The notes below the pieces were generated by a model that was given only the letters and a program-made list of their open reading frames with translations, was not told the origin of the DNA and did not search any database. The position numbers and the translations under genes are program-made. From Maricaulis sp947259345 (GTDB lineage: Bacteria > Pseudomonadota > Alphaproteobacteria > Caulobacterales > Maricaulaceae), in contig OZ244254.1 in the NCBI GenBank assembly GCA_965217205.1, positions 2,108,001-2,172,000 on the forward strand: a stretch of 64,000 nucleotides of DNA, in the 5' to 3' direction. Below, in pieces: positions 35,532 to 44,150 of this stretch (the stretch's first letter is position 1; each line of letters starts with the position of its first letter).

Positions 35532-36491
35532 ATGCGCGTACGCGATGCTGACACCAGGTCTCACCGGCTACCCCGGGCGCTGCTTGCCGGCACCGTCCTG
35601 GCCCTGTCCACGCTCGGCCTGAGCGCGGTCGCACAGGCCCAGACCACGGTCAACCTGGCCCGGGCGCCCAGTGGCCACCTGCTGATTCCCGTCTCGCTCA
35701 ATGAAAGCGAGCCACAGACTTTCATTCTCGACACCGGCGCCAGCAATACGGCCATCGCCCAGCCTGTTGCCGAAGGCATCGGCTTCGTGTCGCAATGGGA
35801 GCGCTATGATCTCGTCCAGTCGCTCAATGCGCGCTTTGACGCCGAGCGCTATCCGATCGAGCGGCTCTACCTGCCCGGCCTTGATCCGGTCGCCGTCAAC
35901 AGCGTGATTATTCCCGTGCCCTCGGAACACCCCCTGCCCGTCGCCGGCCTGCTCGGCGCCGATGCGATCAGCGCGGACCGCTATGAGATCAATGTCGACA
36001 CGCTTCAGCTCATTCTCGAGACCGGCAATGCCCTCCATCCGGACGGTCAGATCGAACGCCGGGGCCTGTTGATCGGCGAAGCCCAGCTGCGCCGTCGCTC
36101 GTCGCCTATCCATGTCATCATCGATACCGGCAGTTCGCACACGCTGATCAATCGCCAGCTGCGCCGTCATCTTTTCGATGCCGGAGTCCAGTTCAACATC
36201 AATGTGGCGGTCACCGGGATTGAGGATGAAGAGCCTGAAGAGGCACGTCCCGTCCTCCTCCGCCAGCTTCAGATCGGGGGGCTTTGCGTCGACCAGTCGC
36301 CGGCCTTGCAATCCGACCTCGATGTCTTCGACGCGCTGGGCTGGGCGGATGAACCCGCCATGGTGATCGGCATGGACACATTGCGCCATGCCCGCATCCG
36401 CGTCGACCGGACCAGCGGCGTCTTCGAGATATCCGGCACCACCGAAGACACACAATGCAATGGCGACCGCGTCCAGATGCCCGGCCTCTGA
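35532..36491 (+). CDS. exported two-motif retropepsin-like aspartic protease
   Basis: 319 residues. After a signal peptide (to about AQAQ, residue 37), two retropepsin-like halves follow, each with its own aspartate motif: D67-T-G-A-S71 (TFILDTGASNTAI) and D198-T-G-S-S202 (VIIDTGSSHTLI). One chain can therefore supply both catalytic aspartates, as in pepsin. It lies just after the paired outer membrane proteins. Substrate unknown; a periplasmic role is inferred from the leader. Confidence 0.85.
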   Translation: MRVRDADTRSHRLPRALLAGTVLALSTLGLSAVAQAQTTVNLARAPSGHLLIPVSLNESEPQTFILDTGASNTAIAQPVAEGIGFVSQWERYDLVQSLNARFDAERYPIERLYLPGLDPVAVNSVIIPVPSEHPLPVAGLLGADAISADRYEINVDTLQLILETGNALHPDGQIERRGLLIGEAQLRRRSSPIHVIIDTGSSHTLINRQLRRHLFDAGVQFNINVAVTGIEDEEPEEARPVLLRQLQIGGLCVDQSPALQSDLDVFDALGWADEPAMVIGMDTLRHARIRVDRTSGVFEISGTTEDTQCNGDRVQMPGL

Positions 36492-36515
36492 ATCCCGCCA
36501 CTGCAGCGCAAAGAA

Positions 36516-36547
36516 AAAGGCCGCGGAACCCGGGTTCCGCGGCCTTT
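36516..36547. terminator. bidirectional terminator between aspartic protease and POT genes
   Basis: Near-perfect 15-bp arms (AAAGGCCGCGGAACC and its complement) meeting at a CG centre, bounded by an A run on the left and TTT on the right; lies between converging genes. Confidence 0.8.
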
Positions 36548-36570
36548 CTCATGCGTGTTTCGAGCGCGAC

Positions 36571-38391
36571 TTACGGCGCGTCCGACGTCCGGTCCATGGA
36601 CGGGCCGCCGCCTTCGGTCGCGGTCGGATGCGGAGTCATCTGGTCGTCAGCTCCGGCCATCAGCCATTTGATTGCGGGCGAGATCAGCAACATCAGCACC
36701 GCAATACCCATCGCGACCAGGCCGACATAGGAATAGACCTCGGCATAACCGGCCTTCGCACCGGCGACATCCGTGAGCTGCCCACCGAGGGTCTCGGCAC
36801 CTGTCGAGGACGCAATCACCCCGGCAAGGAAGTTGGACAGGCCCGAATAGAGGAACCAGGCCCCCATCGTCATACCGACCACACGGGCCGGTGCCAGCTT
36901 GGTGACGGCTGACAGACCGACCGGCGAGAGCATCAGCTCACCCATGGTGTGGATCCAGTAGATTGCGAAGATGAAGATGACCGGTGTCAGCGCCGAGGCG
37001 CCCACCGAGTTGATCCCCAACACCAGGACGAAGAAGCCGAGTCCGGCCATGAAGACGCCGAGGGCGAACTTCACAGGCGTGGACGGGTTCAGCTTGCGCT
37101 TGGCCAGGGCGATCCAGAGCCAGGCCAGAAGCGGCGCGAAGATAACGATGAAGCCGGAATTCAGCCCCTGGAACACCGTGCCCGGAATATTGATGCCGAA
37201 AATGGTGGTATCAACAAGACGGAAGGTGAACAGGTTGAGCGAGGACCCGGCCTGCTCGAACAGGGCCCAGAACGGGATCTGTGCGAGCACGAAATAGATC
37301 GCCGCGAACATCTGCCGCCGCTCCAGCCCCTTCATCGTGAACAGGGCCATGCCCGAGAGGACCAGGAACATGATCACGCCGAGCGGGCCGAGAATGCCAC
37401 CCATATATTGCGGGTTCATCACGGCCAGCATGGCGATCGCGATGATGGCCAAGCCTGACAGATAGCAGGCATACTCGACATTGATCGGACCGAAGATCTT
37501 CTGCTTGAGCTTCTCCGGGTTGGGCGGATCCGCGCGTCCCTCCAGCCAGGGCTGGAAGATCAGGAAGGTCGCCAGACCGGCCAGCATGCCGATACCGGCG
37601 AGGCCGAAGCCCCAGGCCCAGCCATAGACAATCCCGATCCAGGCAATGGTCGCGGACGACAGCAGCGAGCCCAGATTGATCCCCATGTAGAAAATGGTGA
37701 AACCGGAATCACGGCGCGTATCGCCGAGGCCGTAGAGCGAGCCGACAATGGTCGAGATATTGGCTTTCAGGAAGCCGACACCGGCGATGATCAGCGCCAG
37801 AGCGAGATAGAGGATATTGACGTAGAGTTCCTGCTGCTCGACGCGGGACATGCTTTCGTCATACGGGAACTCGGCCGGCAGGCCGACAGCGTCGGGCTGC
37901 TCGACCAGGATGCTCGCACCGCCTTCGGAGAAGGAAATCGGCGAGGATCCGGTGTCCGAGACCAGGATCTGATTGGCAGTCGCGCTGCGGCCATCCAGCT
38001 CGATCACATACTCGCTGCCTTCATAGGTCAGGATCTGCTGCGACCCGGACCCTTCAAAGGCCATGAGCCCGTGCCCCAGCACCAGCAGGATGGCGCCAAA
38101 GGTGACGGCTTTTCGCTGCCCCAGATAGCGGTCAGCCAGGGTGCCGCCGATAATCGTCATCACATAAACGAGCGCCGTGTAGGCCCCGTAGATGATGCCC
38201 GACTGTGCTTCCGAGAACAGGAAGTGTTGAGTCAGGTAGATGATGAGCAGGGCGCGCATCCCGTAATAGGAAAAGCGCTCCCACATTTCTGTCAGGAACA
38301 GGATGGCCAGCCCCTTCGGATGTCCGAAGAAGGAGGTGTCCTTGTTTTCTTGATTGGGTGCATTACCCGGCGTTGCGGTCGTGTCCGTCAC
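36571..38391 (-). CDS. POT/PTR family proton-coupled oligopeptide transporter
   Basis: 606 residues, twelve or more membrane helices. The EMWERFSYYGMRALL motif in helix 1 is the ExxERFxYY proton-coupling signature. A long loop after helix 4 (GSSPISFSEGGASILVE) enlarges the protein relative to E. coli DtpA; many alphaproteobacterial copies have it. GTG start with GGGGAGA upstream. It imports di- and tripeptides by family knowledge. Convergent with the aspartic protease gene. Confidence 0.93.
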   Translation of the reverse strand: MTDTTATPGNAPNQENKDTSFFGHPKGLAILFLTEMWERFSYYGMRALLIIYLTQHFLFSEAQSGIIYGAYTALVYVMTIIGGTLADRYLGQRKAVTFGAILLVLGHGLMAFEGSGSQQILTYEGSEYVIELDGRSATANQILVSDTGSSPISFSEGGASILVEQPDAVGLPAEFPYDESMSRVEQQELYVNILYLALALIIAGVGFLKANISTIVGSLYGLGDTRRDSGFTIFYMGINLGSLLSSATIAWIGIVYGWAWGFGLAGIGMLAGLATFLIFQPWLEGRADPPNPEKLKQKIFGPINVEYACYLSGLAIIAIAMLAVMNPQYMGGILGPLGVIMFLVLSGMALFTMKGLERRQMFAAIYFVLAQIPFWALFEQAGSSLNLFTFRLVDTTIFGINIPGTVFQGLNSGFIVIFAPLLAWLWIALAKRKLNPSTPVKFALGVFMAGLGFFVLVLGINSVGASALTPVIFIFAIYWIHTMGELMLSPVGLSAVTKLAPARVVGMTMGAWFLYSGLSNFLAGVIASSTGAETLGGQLTDVAGAKAGYAEVYSYVGLVAMGIAVLMLLISPAIKWLMAGADDQMTPHPTATEGGGPSMDRTSDAP

Positions 38392-38549
38392 GCGTCTCTC
38401 CCCAGTACCCGCCCCACGCGGGCTTTAAATAGGCGCGCAATTGACCACGCGCACGGGGAAGGCTCAAGCCTTCAGGGCGGCCTGATGCATGGGGGCGCTA
38501 CACATTCAGGTGTGCAGCGTTCATCCGGGGACGGAGTTTCCGCCGCGCA

Positions 38550-39923
38550 CTAGTAGGCGCATTCGGTGAAGACCGGCTCGATGGAACCACCCCATTCGCC
38601 GTTATAGCGCGCGATCAGGTCTTCAGCCCGGGTCACACCAGTACGGGCGATCTCGTCGAGATCATCCAGGAAAAGCGTCTCGCTCTCGCCGTGACCATTC
38701 AGCTTCGCGCGGGCACGCAGGCCGGACCGGGCAATGGCCAGGGCTTCGCGGGCAATGTCCTGCAGTGTGCCATTGCGGAAGGGCGTGTGCAGACCGGTTT
38801 TCGCCGCGCCGACACGCAGAGCATCACGCTCTTCGCTGGACCAGTCCTTGACCAGATCCCAGGCCGCATCCAGCGACGCGCCATCATAGAGCAGCCCGAC
38901 CCAGAAGGCCGGCAGGGCACACAGCGTGTTCCACGGACCGCTATCGGCGCCGCGCATTTCCAGGAAGGTCTTCAGGCGCACTTCTGGGAAGACGGTGGAG
39001 AGATGGTCTTCCCAATCGCTGATCACCGGCTTTTCGCCGGGCAGGATGTCAAGCTTGCCATCGAGGAAGTCGCGGAAGGACTTGCCGGTGGCGTCCTTGT
39101 ACTCGCCGTCACGCTTGACGAAATACATCGGCACATCGAGCGCCCAGTCGCGATATTGCTCATAGCCGAAGCCCTCATCGAAGACAAAGGGCAGCATGCC
39201 GGTGCGGTTATTGTCGGTGTCGGTCCAGACATGGGCCCGGTAGGACAGGAAGCCGTGCAGCCCGCCATCCTTGAACGGCGAATTGGCGAACAGCGCCGTG
39301 GCCAAAGGCTGCAGGGCCAGCGAGACGCGGAATTTCTTCGCCATGTCGGCTTCGGTCGAGAAGTCGAGATTGGTCTGCACGGTGCAGGAGCGGAACATCA
39401 TTTGATGCCCCATCGTGCCGACCTTGGGCATATAGGCCTTCATCAGCCCGTAGCGGGCCTTCGGCATCATCGGCGTTTCTTCCAGCGACCATTTCGGCGA
39501 GAAGCCGAGACCCAGGAAGCCGGCACCGATCTCGTCAGCGACTTCGCGCACTTCCTTCAGATGCGCGTTCACCTCGGCACAGGTCTGGTGGATGGTTTCC
39601 AGCGGCGCACCGGACAATTCGAACTGCCCGCCGGGCTCCAGCGTGATCGAGGCGCCATCGCGCTTGAGGGCAATCAGCTCGCCGCCCTCACGCACGGGCT
39701 GCCAGCCAAAGCGTTCGAGGCCCGACAGCATCTTCTCGACGCTCGGCCCTTCAGCGCGGAAGGCCAGGGGCGTGTGATCGCCCAGAGCGAAGCCGAATTT
39801 TTCGTGCTCGGTGCCGATGCGGAAGGCCGCGTCCGGCTTTTCGCCAGCGGCGAAATAGGCCGTCAGCTGGTCCAGGCTTTCAATGGGTGCGCCTTCGCCG
39901 CCCGAATTATACGTGCCGCTCAT
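38550..39923 (-). CDS. gshA: glutamate-cysteine ligase, GCS2/plant type
   Basis: 457 residues; first step of glutathione synthesis. FRIGTEHEKFGF is the substrate/ATP motif, with ITLEPGGQFELSGAPLETIHQTCAEVNAHL and MMFRSCTVQTNLDFSTEADMAKKFR further on. Length and sequence match the plant/alphaproteobacterial type rather than the E. coli GshA type. Divergent from the MarR gene with about 180 bp between. Confidence 0.94.
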   Translation of the reverse strand: MSGTYNSGGEGAPIESLDQLTAYFAAGEKPDAAFRIGTEHEKFGFALGDHTPLAFRAEGPSVEKMLSGLERFGWQPVREGGELIALKRDGASITLEPGGQFELSGAPLETIHQTCAEVNAHLKEVREVADEIGAGFLGLGFSPKWSLEETPMMPKARYGLMKAYMPKVGTMGHQMMFRSCTVQTNLDFSTEADMAKKFRVSLALQPLATALFANSPFKDGGLHGFLSYRAHVWTDTDNNRTGMLPFVFDEGFGYEQYRDWALDVPMYFVKRDGEYKDATGKSFRDFLDGKLDILPGEKPVISDWEDHLSTVFPEVRLKTFLEMRGADSGPWNTLCALPAFWVGLLYDGASLDAAWDLVKDWSSEERDALRVGAAKTGLHTPFRNGTLQDIAREALAIARSGLRARAKLNGHGESETLFLDDLDEIARTGVTRAEDLIARYNGEWGGSIEPVFTECAY

Positions 39924-40055
39924 ATCAAGCGCCCCCGCCGTTCAAAATGTCCGCAACAGATATGGGGGCACTGCGCCCGGAACAAGAGCAAGGCGCTGAG
40001 ATTCACAGCGTTGTGACGGCGCGGGCCCGTCCGCCGACCCGTTTCGAGAGCCCGA

Positions 40056-40093
40056 TTGACATTACGAAAAAAATTGCGCAAATGATTGCTCAA
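40056..40093 (+). promoter_or_regulatory. likely promoter and operator of the marR-hydrolase pair
   Basis: A perfect TTGACA at 40056-40061 could be the -35. Two related 8-bp units, TTGCGCAA (40074-40081, itself a palindrome) and TTGCTCAA (40086-40093), lie 12 bp apart where the -10 region would fall, just before the AAGGAG of the MarR gene. Autoregulation by the MarR protein is inferred; the -10 is not clear. Confidence 0.45.
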
Positions 40094-40104
40094 AGGAGTT
40101 TTCC

Positions 40105-40596
40105 ATGCCTCAACCCCGCTCTCCCCAATTTGGTGCTATTCTTTTTCGTGCCAGCGAACGCGTCGGCCAGCAAGGTCAGGACGCCTTTTCCGCACTCGGA
40201 ATTCCGCTGGATGCGCGCAAGGTATCGATCGTACTGGCACTGCACCGCCACGGCCCCCTGTCCTCCTCGGAGCTCGCTGACAGGATCGGACACTCCCGTC
40301 AGCTGATAGAAGCGCGGCTCAAGCCGGTCGTGGCGGACGGATTTCTGGTCTCGCGGCGCGATCCGCGTGATTCCCGCAAGCGCATCTATGATTTTGCCCC
40401 CGCGGCCGCACCGATTGTCGATGAGATCGTTGGCGTCATGGCAGACTTCGAACGAGTCTATGAGGCGCTTTGGGAAGAACTCGGGATCGATCTTGAACAG
40501 GCATTGTTGAAATTCGAGGCCGCTCTCGCCGAACGCGCCCTTCTGGAACGGCTGACCGACCGCTTTCCGCACCACCGGCGGGAGGCGAGCGCATGA
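40105..40596 (+). CDS. MarR family regulator
   Basis: 163 residues. Winged-helix domain with LSSSELADRIGHSRQLIEARLKPVVADGFLVSRRDPRDSRKRIYDF; the RDPRDSRKR wing is typical of MarR proteins. AAAGGAG before the ATG. Its stop overlaps the following hydrolase start by four bases, so it probably senses something related to that enzyme. Ligand unknown. Confidence 0.85.
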   Translation: MPQPRSPQFGAILFRASERVGQQGQDAFSALGIPLDARKVSIVLALHRHGPLSSSELADRIGHSRQLIEARLKPVVADGFLVSRRDPRDSRKRIYDFAPAAAPIVDEIVGVMADFERVYEALWEELGIDLEQALLKFEAALAERALLERLTDRFPHHRREASA

Positions 40597-42266
40597 GCCG
40601 CCATTCCAACAGCCCCCGCAATCTCGCCGCCGGCGCCGCGTTCGTCCTGGCCCTGATCGTGCCAAACGCCTTCGCCTGCACACAGCTTGCCGACAGCCTC
40701 GATCGCGCCGACGCCTTCATGGAAAACACGTATGGTGGCACCAATGCGGGCGCGGCGATCATGGTGATGGATGGAGACACCACCTCGCTATCCGCCTACG
40801 GCATGGCCGATATCGAGTGGCAGCAGCCGAACACGACTGACACGTCCTTCCGGATCGGCTCCATCAGCAAGCCCCTGACGGCCCTGGCTGTCCTGCAATT
40901 GGCAGAGGAGGGTCGGCTCGACCTCGGTCAACCCGTAGGCCACTACCTGCCGGACCTGCCGGATCAGCTCGGCGCGCCCAGCGTCCGCGACCTGCTGAGC
41001 CACATGTCTGGCCTGCCTGACCATTTCGCCCTGCCCTCCATCCCCCAGATCATGCGCAACCCAATTGCGCCTGACGCCATTGTCGCACTGATGGCGGACG
41101 CCGAACTGCAGTTCGAGCCCGGTCAGCGATGGGCTTATTCGAACTTCAACTATGTCCTGCTGGCCCAGCTTGTCGCCGCGCGCGATCCGCAAGGGCGCCC
41201 CTATGAAACCGTGCTGAACGAGCGAATTTTCGATCCGGCGGGCATGGACGATGCGCACTACGACCGACAGGCCGCCATCATACCGCGTCGGGCAGCGGGC
41301 TATGACCATGACGGCGATACCACCGTCAACACAATCACCGCCGAGACCAGCCTCGCTCATGGTGCGGGTTCGCTGATGGCGTCGGCCGAGGACATGCTGG
41401 CCTTCACCCAGGCCCTGCGCGACAACCGCCTCGCGCGTCCGGACACGCTCGCGAGCGCCTGGCAAAGCCGCACGACGCCAGACAACGAGGAAACCGGCTA
41501 TGGGCTTGGTTTCAATGTCGGAGAGTTTCTCGGCGAACGCGCCATCTGGCACACCGGTTCGATCAATGGCTTCCAATCAGTCTGGATGTATCTGCCGGAC
41601 TCCGGGCGCGCCGTGGCCATCCTCTCGAACGGCTATTACCTACCCAATGTCACCACCTCGGCCTGCCGCATCCTGGCAGATCTCGCCGGTCAGCCGGTCC
41701 CGGACTTTGCCGAACAGGCGCTGGACGAGGCCTATTGGCGGCCCTTCGAGGGGCGCTACCGGCTGGAGGATGGCAGCCTCCTGCAACTGCATGTGCAAGA
41801 CGGCATCCGCTACAATCTCGACAATGGCCGCTGGCGAGAACTGGCCTGGGCGGGGGGACGGCTGCTGTACTGGCCCGACAGCCTCGCCCATCTGCAATTC
41901 ACCGCATCGCCCGAGGCTGACGGGAGCGTGTTGACGTATGTCGGTCCGTTATTGGACAGCCGGGTCGCCCAACGTGACGTCGGGGCTCTGGAAGGCATAC
42001 AGGTCTCGACGCCGCTGAACCCGGAGGAAAGCCGCAGCCTGGTCGGGCGCTGGGAAATGGCATCAGGTGACATTTTCACCATCCGGGCGAAGGATGACGG
42101 GCTGACCCTGCAATTGCCCGGGCAGCCACCGGCGGCGATCCATCGCTCCGGGCCTCGCACCTACTTCCAGCGCAGCGCTCCGATCTCGCTGATTCTGTCG
42201 GAAACTGGCGATCGCGTGCGGATCAATCTCTACGGATCGGAATTCGATCTGGTCCGGGCGGATTGA
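40593..42266 (+). CDS. secreted serine hydrolase (beta-lactamase fold)
   Basis: 557 residues. Signal peptide (to about NAFA-CT). Nucleophile motif S90-I-S-K93, second motif Y182-S-N184, and HTGSINGF in the third motif place. The C-terminal 190 residues form an extra beta-rich domain (YWRPFEGRYRLEDGSLLQLHV, then RSLVGRWEMASGDIFTI) like those in D-aminopeptidase relatives. Translationally coupled to the MarR gene. Substrate unknown. Confidence 0.87.
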   Translation: MSRHSNSPRNLAAGAAFVLALIVPNAFACTQLADSLDRADAFMENTYGGTNAGAAIMVMDGDTTSLSAYGMADIEWQQPNTTDTSFRIGSISKPLTALAVLQLAEEGRLDLGQPVGHYLPDLPDQLGAPSVRDLLSHMSGLPDHFALPSIPQIMRNPIAPDAIVALMADAELQFEPGQRWAYSNFNYVLLAQLVAARDPQGRPYETVLNERIFDPAGMDDAHYDRQAAIIPRRAAGYDHDGDTTVNTITAETSLAHGAGSLMASAEDMLAFTQALRDNRLARPDTLASAWQSRTTPDNEETGYGLGFNVGEFLGERAIWHTGSINGFQSVWMYLPDSGRAVAILSNGYYLPNVTTSACRILADLAGQPVPDFAEQALDEAYWRPFEGRYRLEDGSLLQLHVQDGIRYNLDNGRWRELAWAGGRLLYWPDSLAHLQFTASPEADGSVLTYVGPLLDSRVAQRDVGALEGIQVSTPLNPEESRSLVGRWEMASGDIFTIRAKDDGLTLQLPGQPPAAIHRSGPRTYFQRSAPISLILSETGDRVRINLYGSEFDLVRAD

Positions 42267-42273
42267 TCCCGCC

Positions 42274-43041
42274 TCAGCGCCAGTCCCCGCAGGCCGATTG
42301 CCAGATGGTCAGCGCCGCAATCGCCGCCGTCTCGGCGCGCAGGATTCGCGGGCCCAGCGTGACCGGAATGACGTGATCGAGGGCGCGGAGGCGCTCCCGT
42401 TCCGCCGGTGAGAAGCCGCCTTCCGGGCCGATCAGGATCGCGGCGGGCCGGGACGGGTCGAACGGGGTGAGCGCTGCCGCCATGGGGCGCCCCCGGCCCC
42501 GCGCTCCGCCCCAGGCTTCGCCCGCTTCATCGCCGCTTTCATCGCAGAAGATGATCACCCGGTCGGCCGGCCAGGCGTCCAGGACCCGGTCGAGCTTTTC
42601 GATGTCACGGATTTCAGGCAGGTCGAGGCGTTCAGTTTGCTCGGCAGCTTCCTTGGCGATGGCCTGAAAGCGCTCATACTTGATCCGGTCGGACTGGGTG
42701 CGCGCCGTAGTCACCGGGCAGATCGCGGCCACGCCGAGCTCGGTCGCCTTTTCGACGATGAGATCGGTTTTCTGGCGCTTGACCGGGGCGAAGAGCAGCC
42801 AGAGATCGGGCACGCCGAGCTGTGGCCGGGTCTGCGCGCCGACGGTCAGGGCCGCGGCCTTCTTCGAGGCGTGGCTGATCTGCGCCGACCATTCACCATC
42901 GCGGCCATTGAAAACGCGCACCGGGTCGCCCTCACCGCGGCGCATGACATTGAGCAGATAATGCGCATCCTCCCGCGACAGCGGCACGGCAGCACCTGCA
43001 GACAGGGGGGCATCGATGAAGAGGCGGGGATCGGTGGACAT
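42274..43041 (-). CDS. rsmE: 16S rRNA (uracil1498-N3)-methyltransferase
   Basis: 255 residues with the ATG at 43041; the long upstream open frame is not coding. SPOUT-fold enzyme. LIVEKATELGV, ILIGPEGGFSPAERERLRAL and LGPRILRAETAAIAAL are diagnostic (SAM-binding knot). It converts U1498 of 16S rRNA to m3U. Convergent with the serine hydrolase gene and divergent from ubiA. Confidence 0.93.
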   Translation of the reverse strand: MSTDPRLFIDAPLSAGAAVPLSREDAHYLLNVMRRGEGDPVRVFNGRDGEWSAQISHASKKAAALTVGAQTRPQLGVPDLWLLFAPVKRQKTDLIVEKATELGVAAICPVTTARTQSDRIKYERFQAIAKEAAEQTERLDLPEIRDIEKLDRVLDAWPADRVIIFCDESGDEAGEAWGGARGRGRPMAAALTPFDPSRPAAILIGPEGGFSPAERERLRALDHVIPVTLGPRILRAETAAIAALTIWQSACGDWR

Positions 43042-43140
43042 GCCTTTCGCTTTGGCCGCGCCGCCCCGCGACGTCAAGTCCCGCAGCCCGCGACGCACTC
43101 GCGCCTTGAATTGGCCGTCAGGCTTTGCCACACACCCTTG

Positions 43141-44067
43141 ATGCAACTGAATTTCGATCGTCGGGTCGCCGACAGCCTGCCAACATCCTGGGTCGACCGA
43201 GCGCCGCTCGCCCTGCGCCCCTATCTGCGTCTGGCCCGCTATGACCGGCCCATCGGTTTCTGGCTGCTGGCCCTGCCCTGCTGGATGGGGCTGATGGCGG
43301 CGCGGATCGGGACCGGCCTGTCCGTGCACGATCTGTGGCTGGCCGTGCTGTTCGCCATCGGGGCGGTCGCCATGCGCGGGGCCGGCTGTACCTATAACGA
43401 CATCATCGACCGCGAGCTCGATGCCCGCGTCGCGCGCACCGCCGACCGGCCGTTGGCGGCCGGAACAGTGACGGTCAAGGAGGCCTGGCTTTTCCTCACC
43501 GGACAAGCCCTGGTCGGCCTGGTCGTGCTGCTGCAATTGCCGCTATTCGCCATCGCGGTCGGCCTGGCCTCGCTACTGCTGGTCGCCGCCTACCCCTTCA
43601 TGAAGCGCATCACCTGGTGGCCCCAGGCCTGGCTCGGCCTGACCTTCAATTGGGGCCTTCCGGTCGCCTATGTCGCCGCCACCGGCCGGATCGACGCCGT
43701 GTTGATCGCGCTCTATGCCGCCTGCGTCCTGTGGACGCTGGGCTATGACACGATCTACGCGCACCAGGACAGCGAGGATGACGCCCTGGTCGGGGTCAAG
43801 TCGACAGCCCGCCTGTTCGGTGAGAGCTCGCAATACTGGGTTGCCGGCTTTTACGGCGCGAATGCAATCCTGGTCGCCCTGGCGATCTGGTTGAGCCAGG
43901 CCTCGCCCTGGATCGTCATCCCCTTCACGCTCTACACCGCGCATCTGTTCAACCAGGTTCGCCGCCTCGATATCGACAATGGGGAGCGTTGCCTCACCCT
44001 GTTCAAATCGAACCGGGTCAGCGGCCTGCTGCTTGTCGCGACGCTGATGACCGGCGCCCTGATTTGA
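43141..44067 (+). CDS. ubiA: 4-hydroxybenzoate polyprenyltransferase
   Basis: 308 residues from the ATG at 43141. GCTYNDIIDRELDARVARTADRPLAAG is the first aspartate-rich motif and GYDTIYAHQDSEDDALVGVKSTARLF the second. Eight or nine membrane helices. It prenylates 4-hydroxybenzoate in ubiquinone synthesis. ubiD, the matching decarboxylase, is at 54.6 kb. Confidence 0.95.
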   Translation: MQLNFDRRVADSLPTSWVDRAPLALRPYLRLARYDRPIGFWLLALPCWMGLMAARIGTGLSVHDLWLAVLFAIGAVAMRGAGCTYNDIIDRELDARVARTADRPLAAGTVTVKEAWLFLTGQALVGLVVLLQLPLFAIAVGLASLLLVAAYPFMKRITWWPQAWLGLTFNWGLPVAYVAATGRIDAVLIALYAACVLWTLGYDTIYAHQDSEDDALVGVKSTARLFGESSQYWVAGFYGANAILVALAIWLSQASPWIVIPFTLYTAHLFNQVRRLDIDNGERCLTLFKSNRVSGLLLVATLMTGALI

Positions 44068-44150
44068 CCCCGGCGCGCGGCGCTGGCTTGATAGGTCGGC
44101 ACGCACGCCGCGCCGAGTGTCAGATCGCACTACCAGTCAGGATGGGTCTC

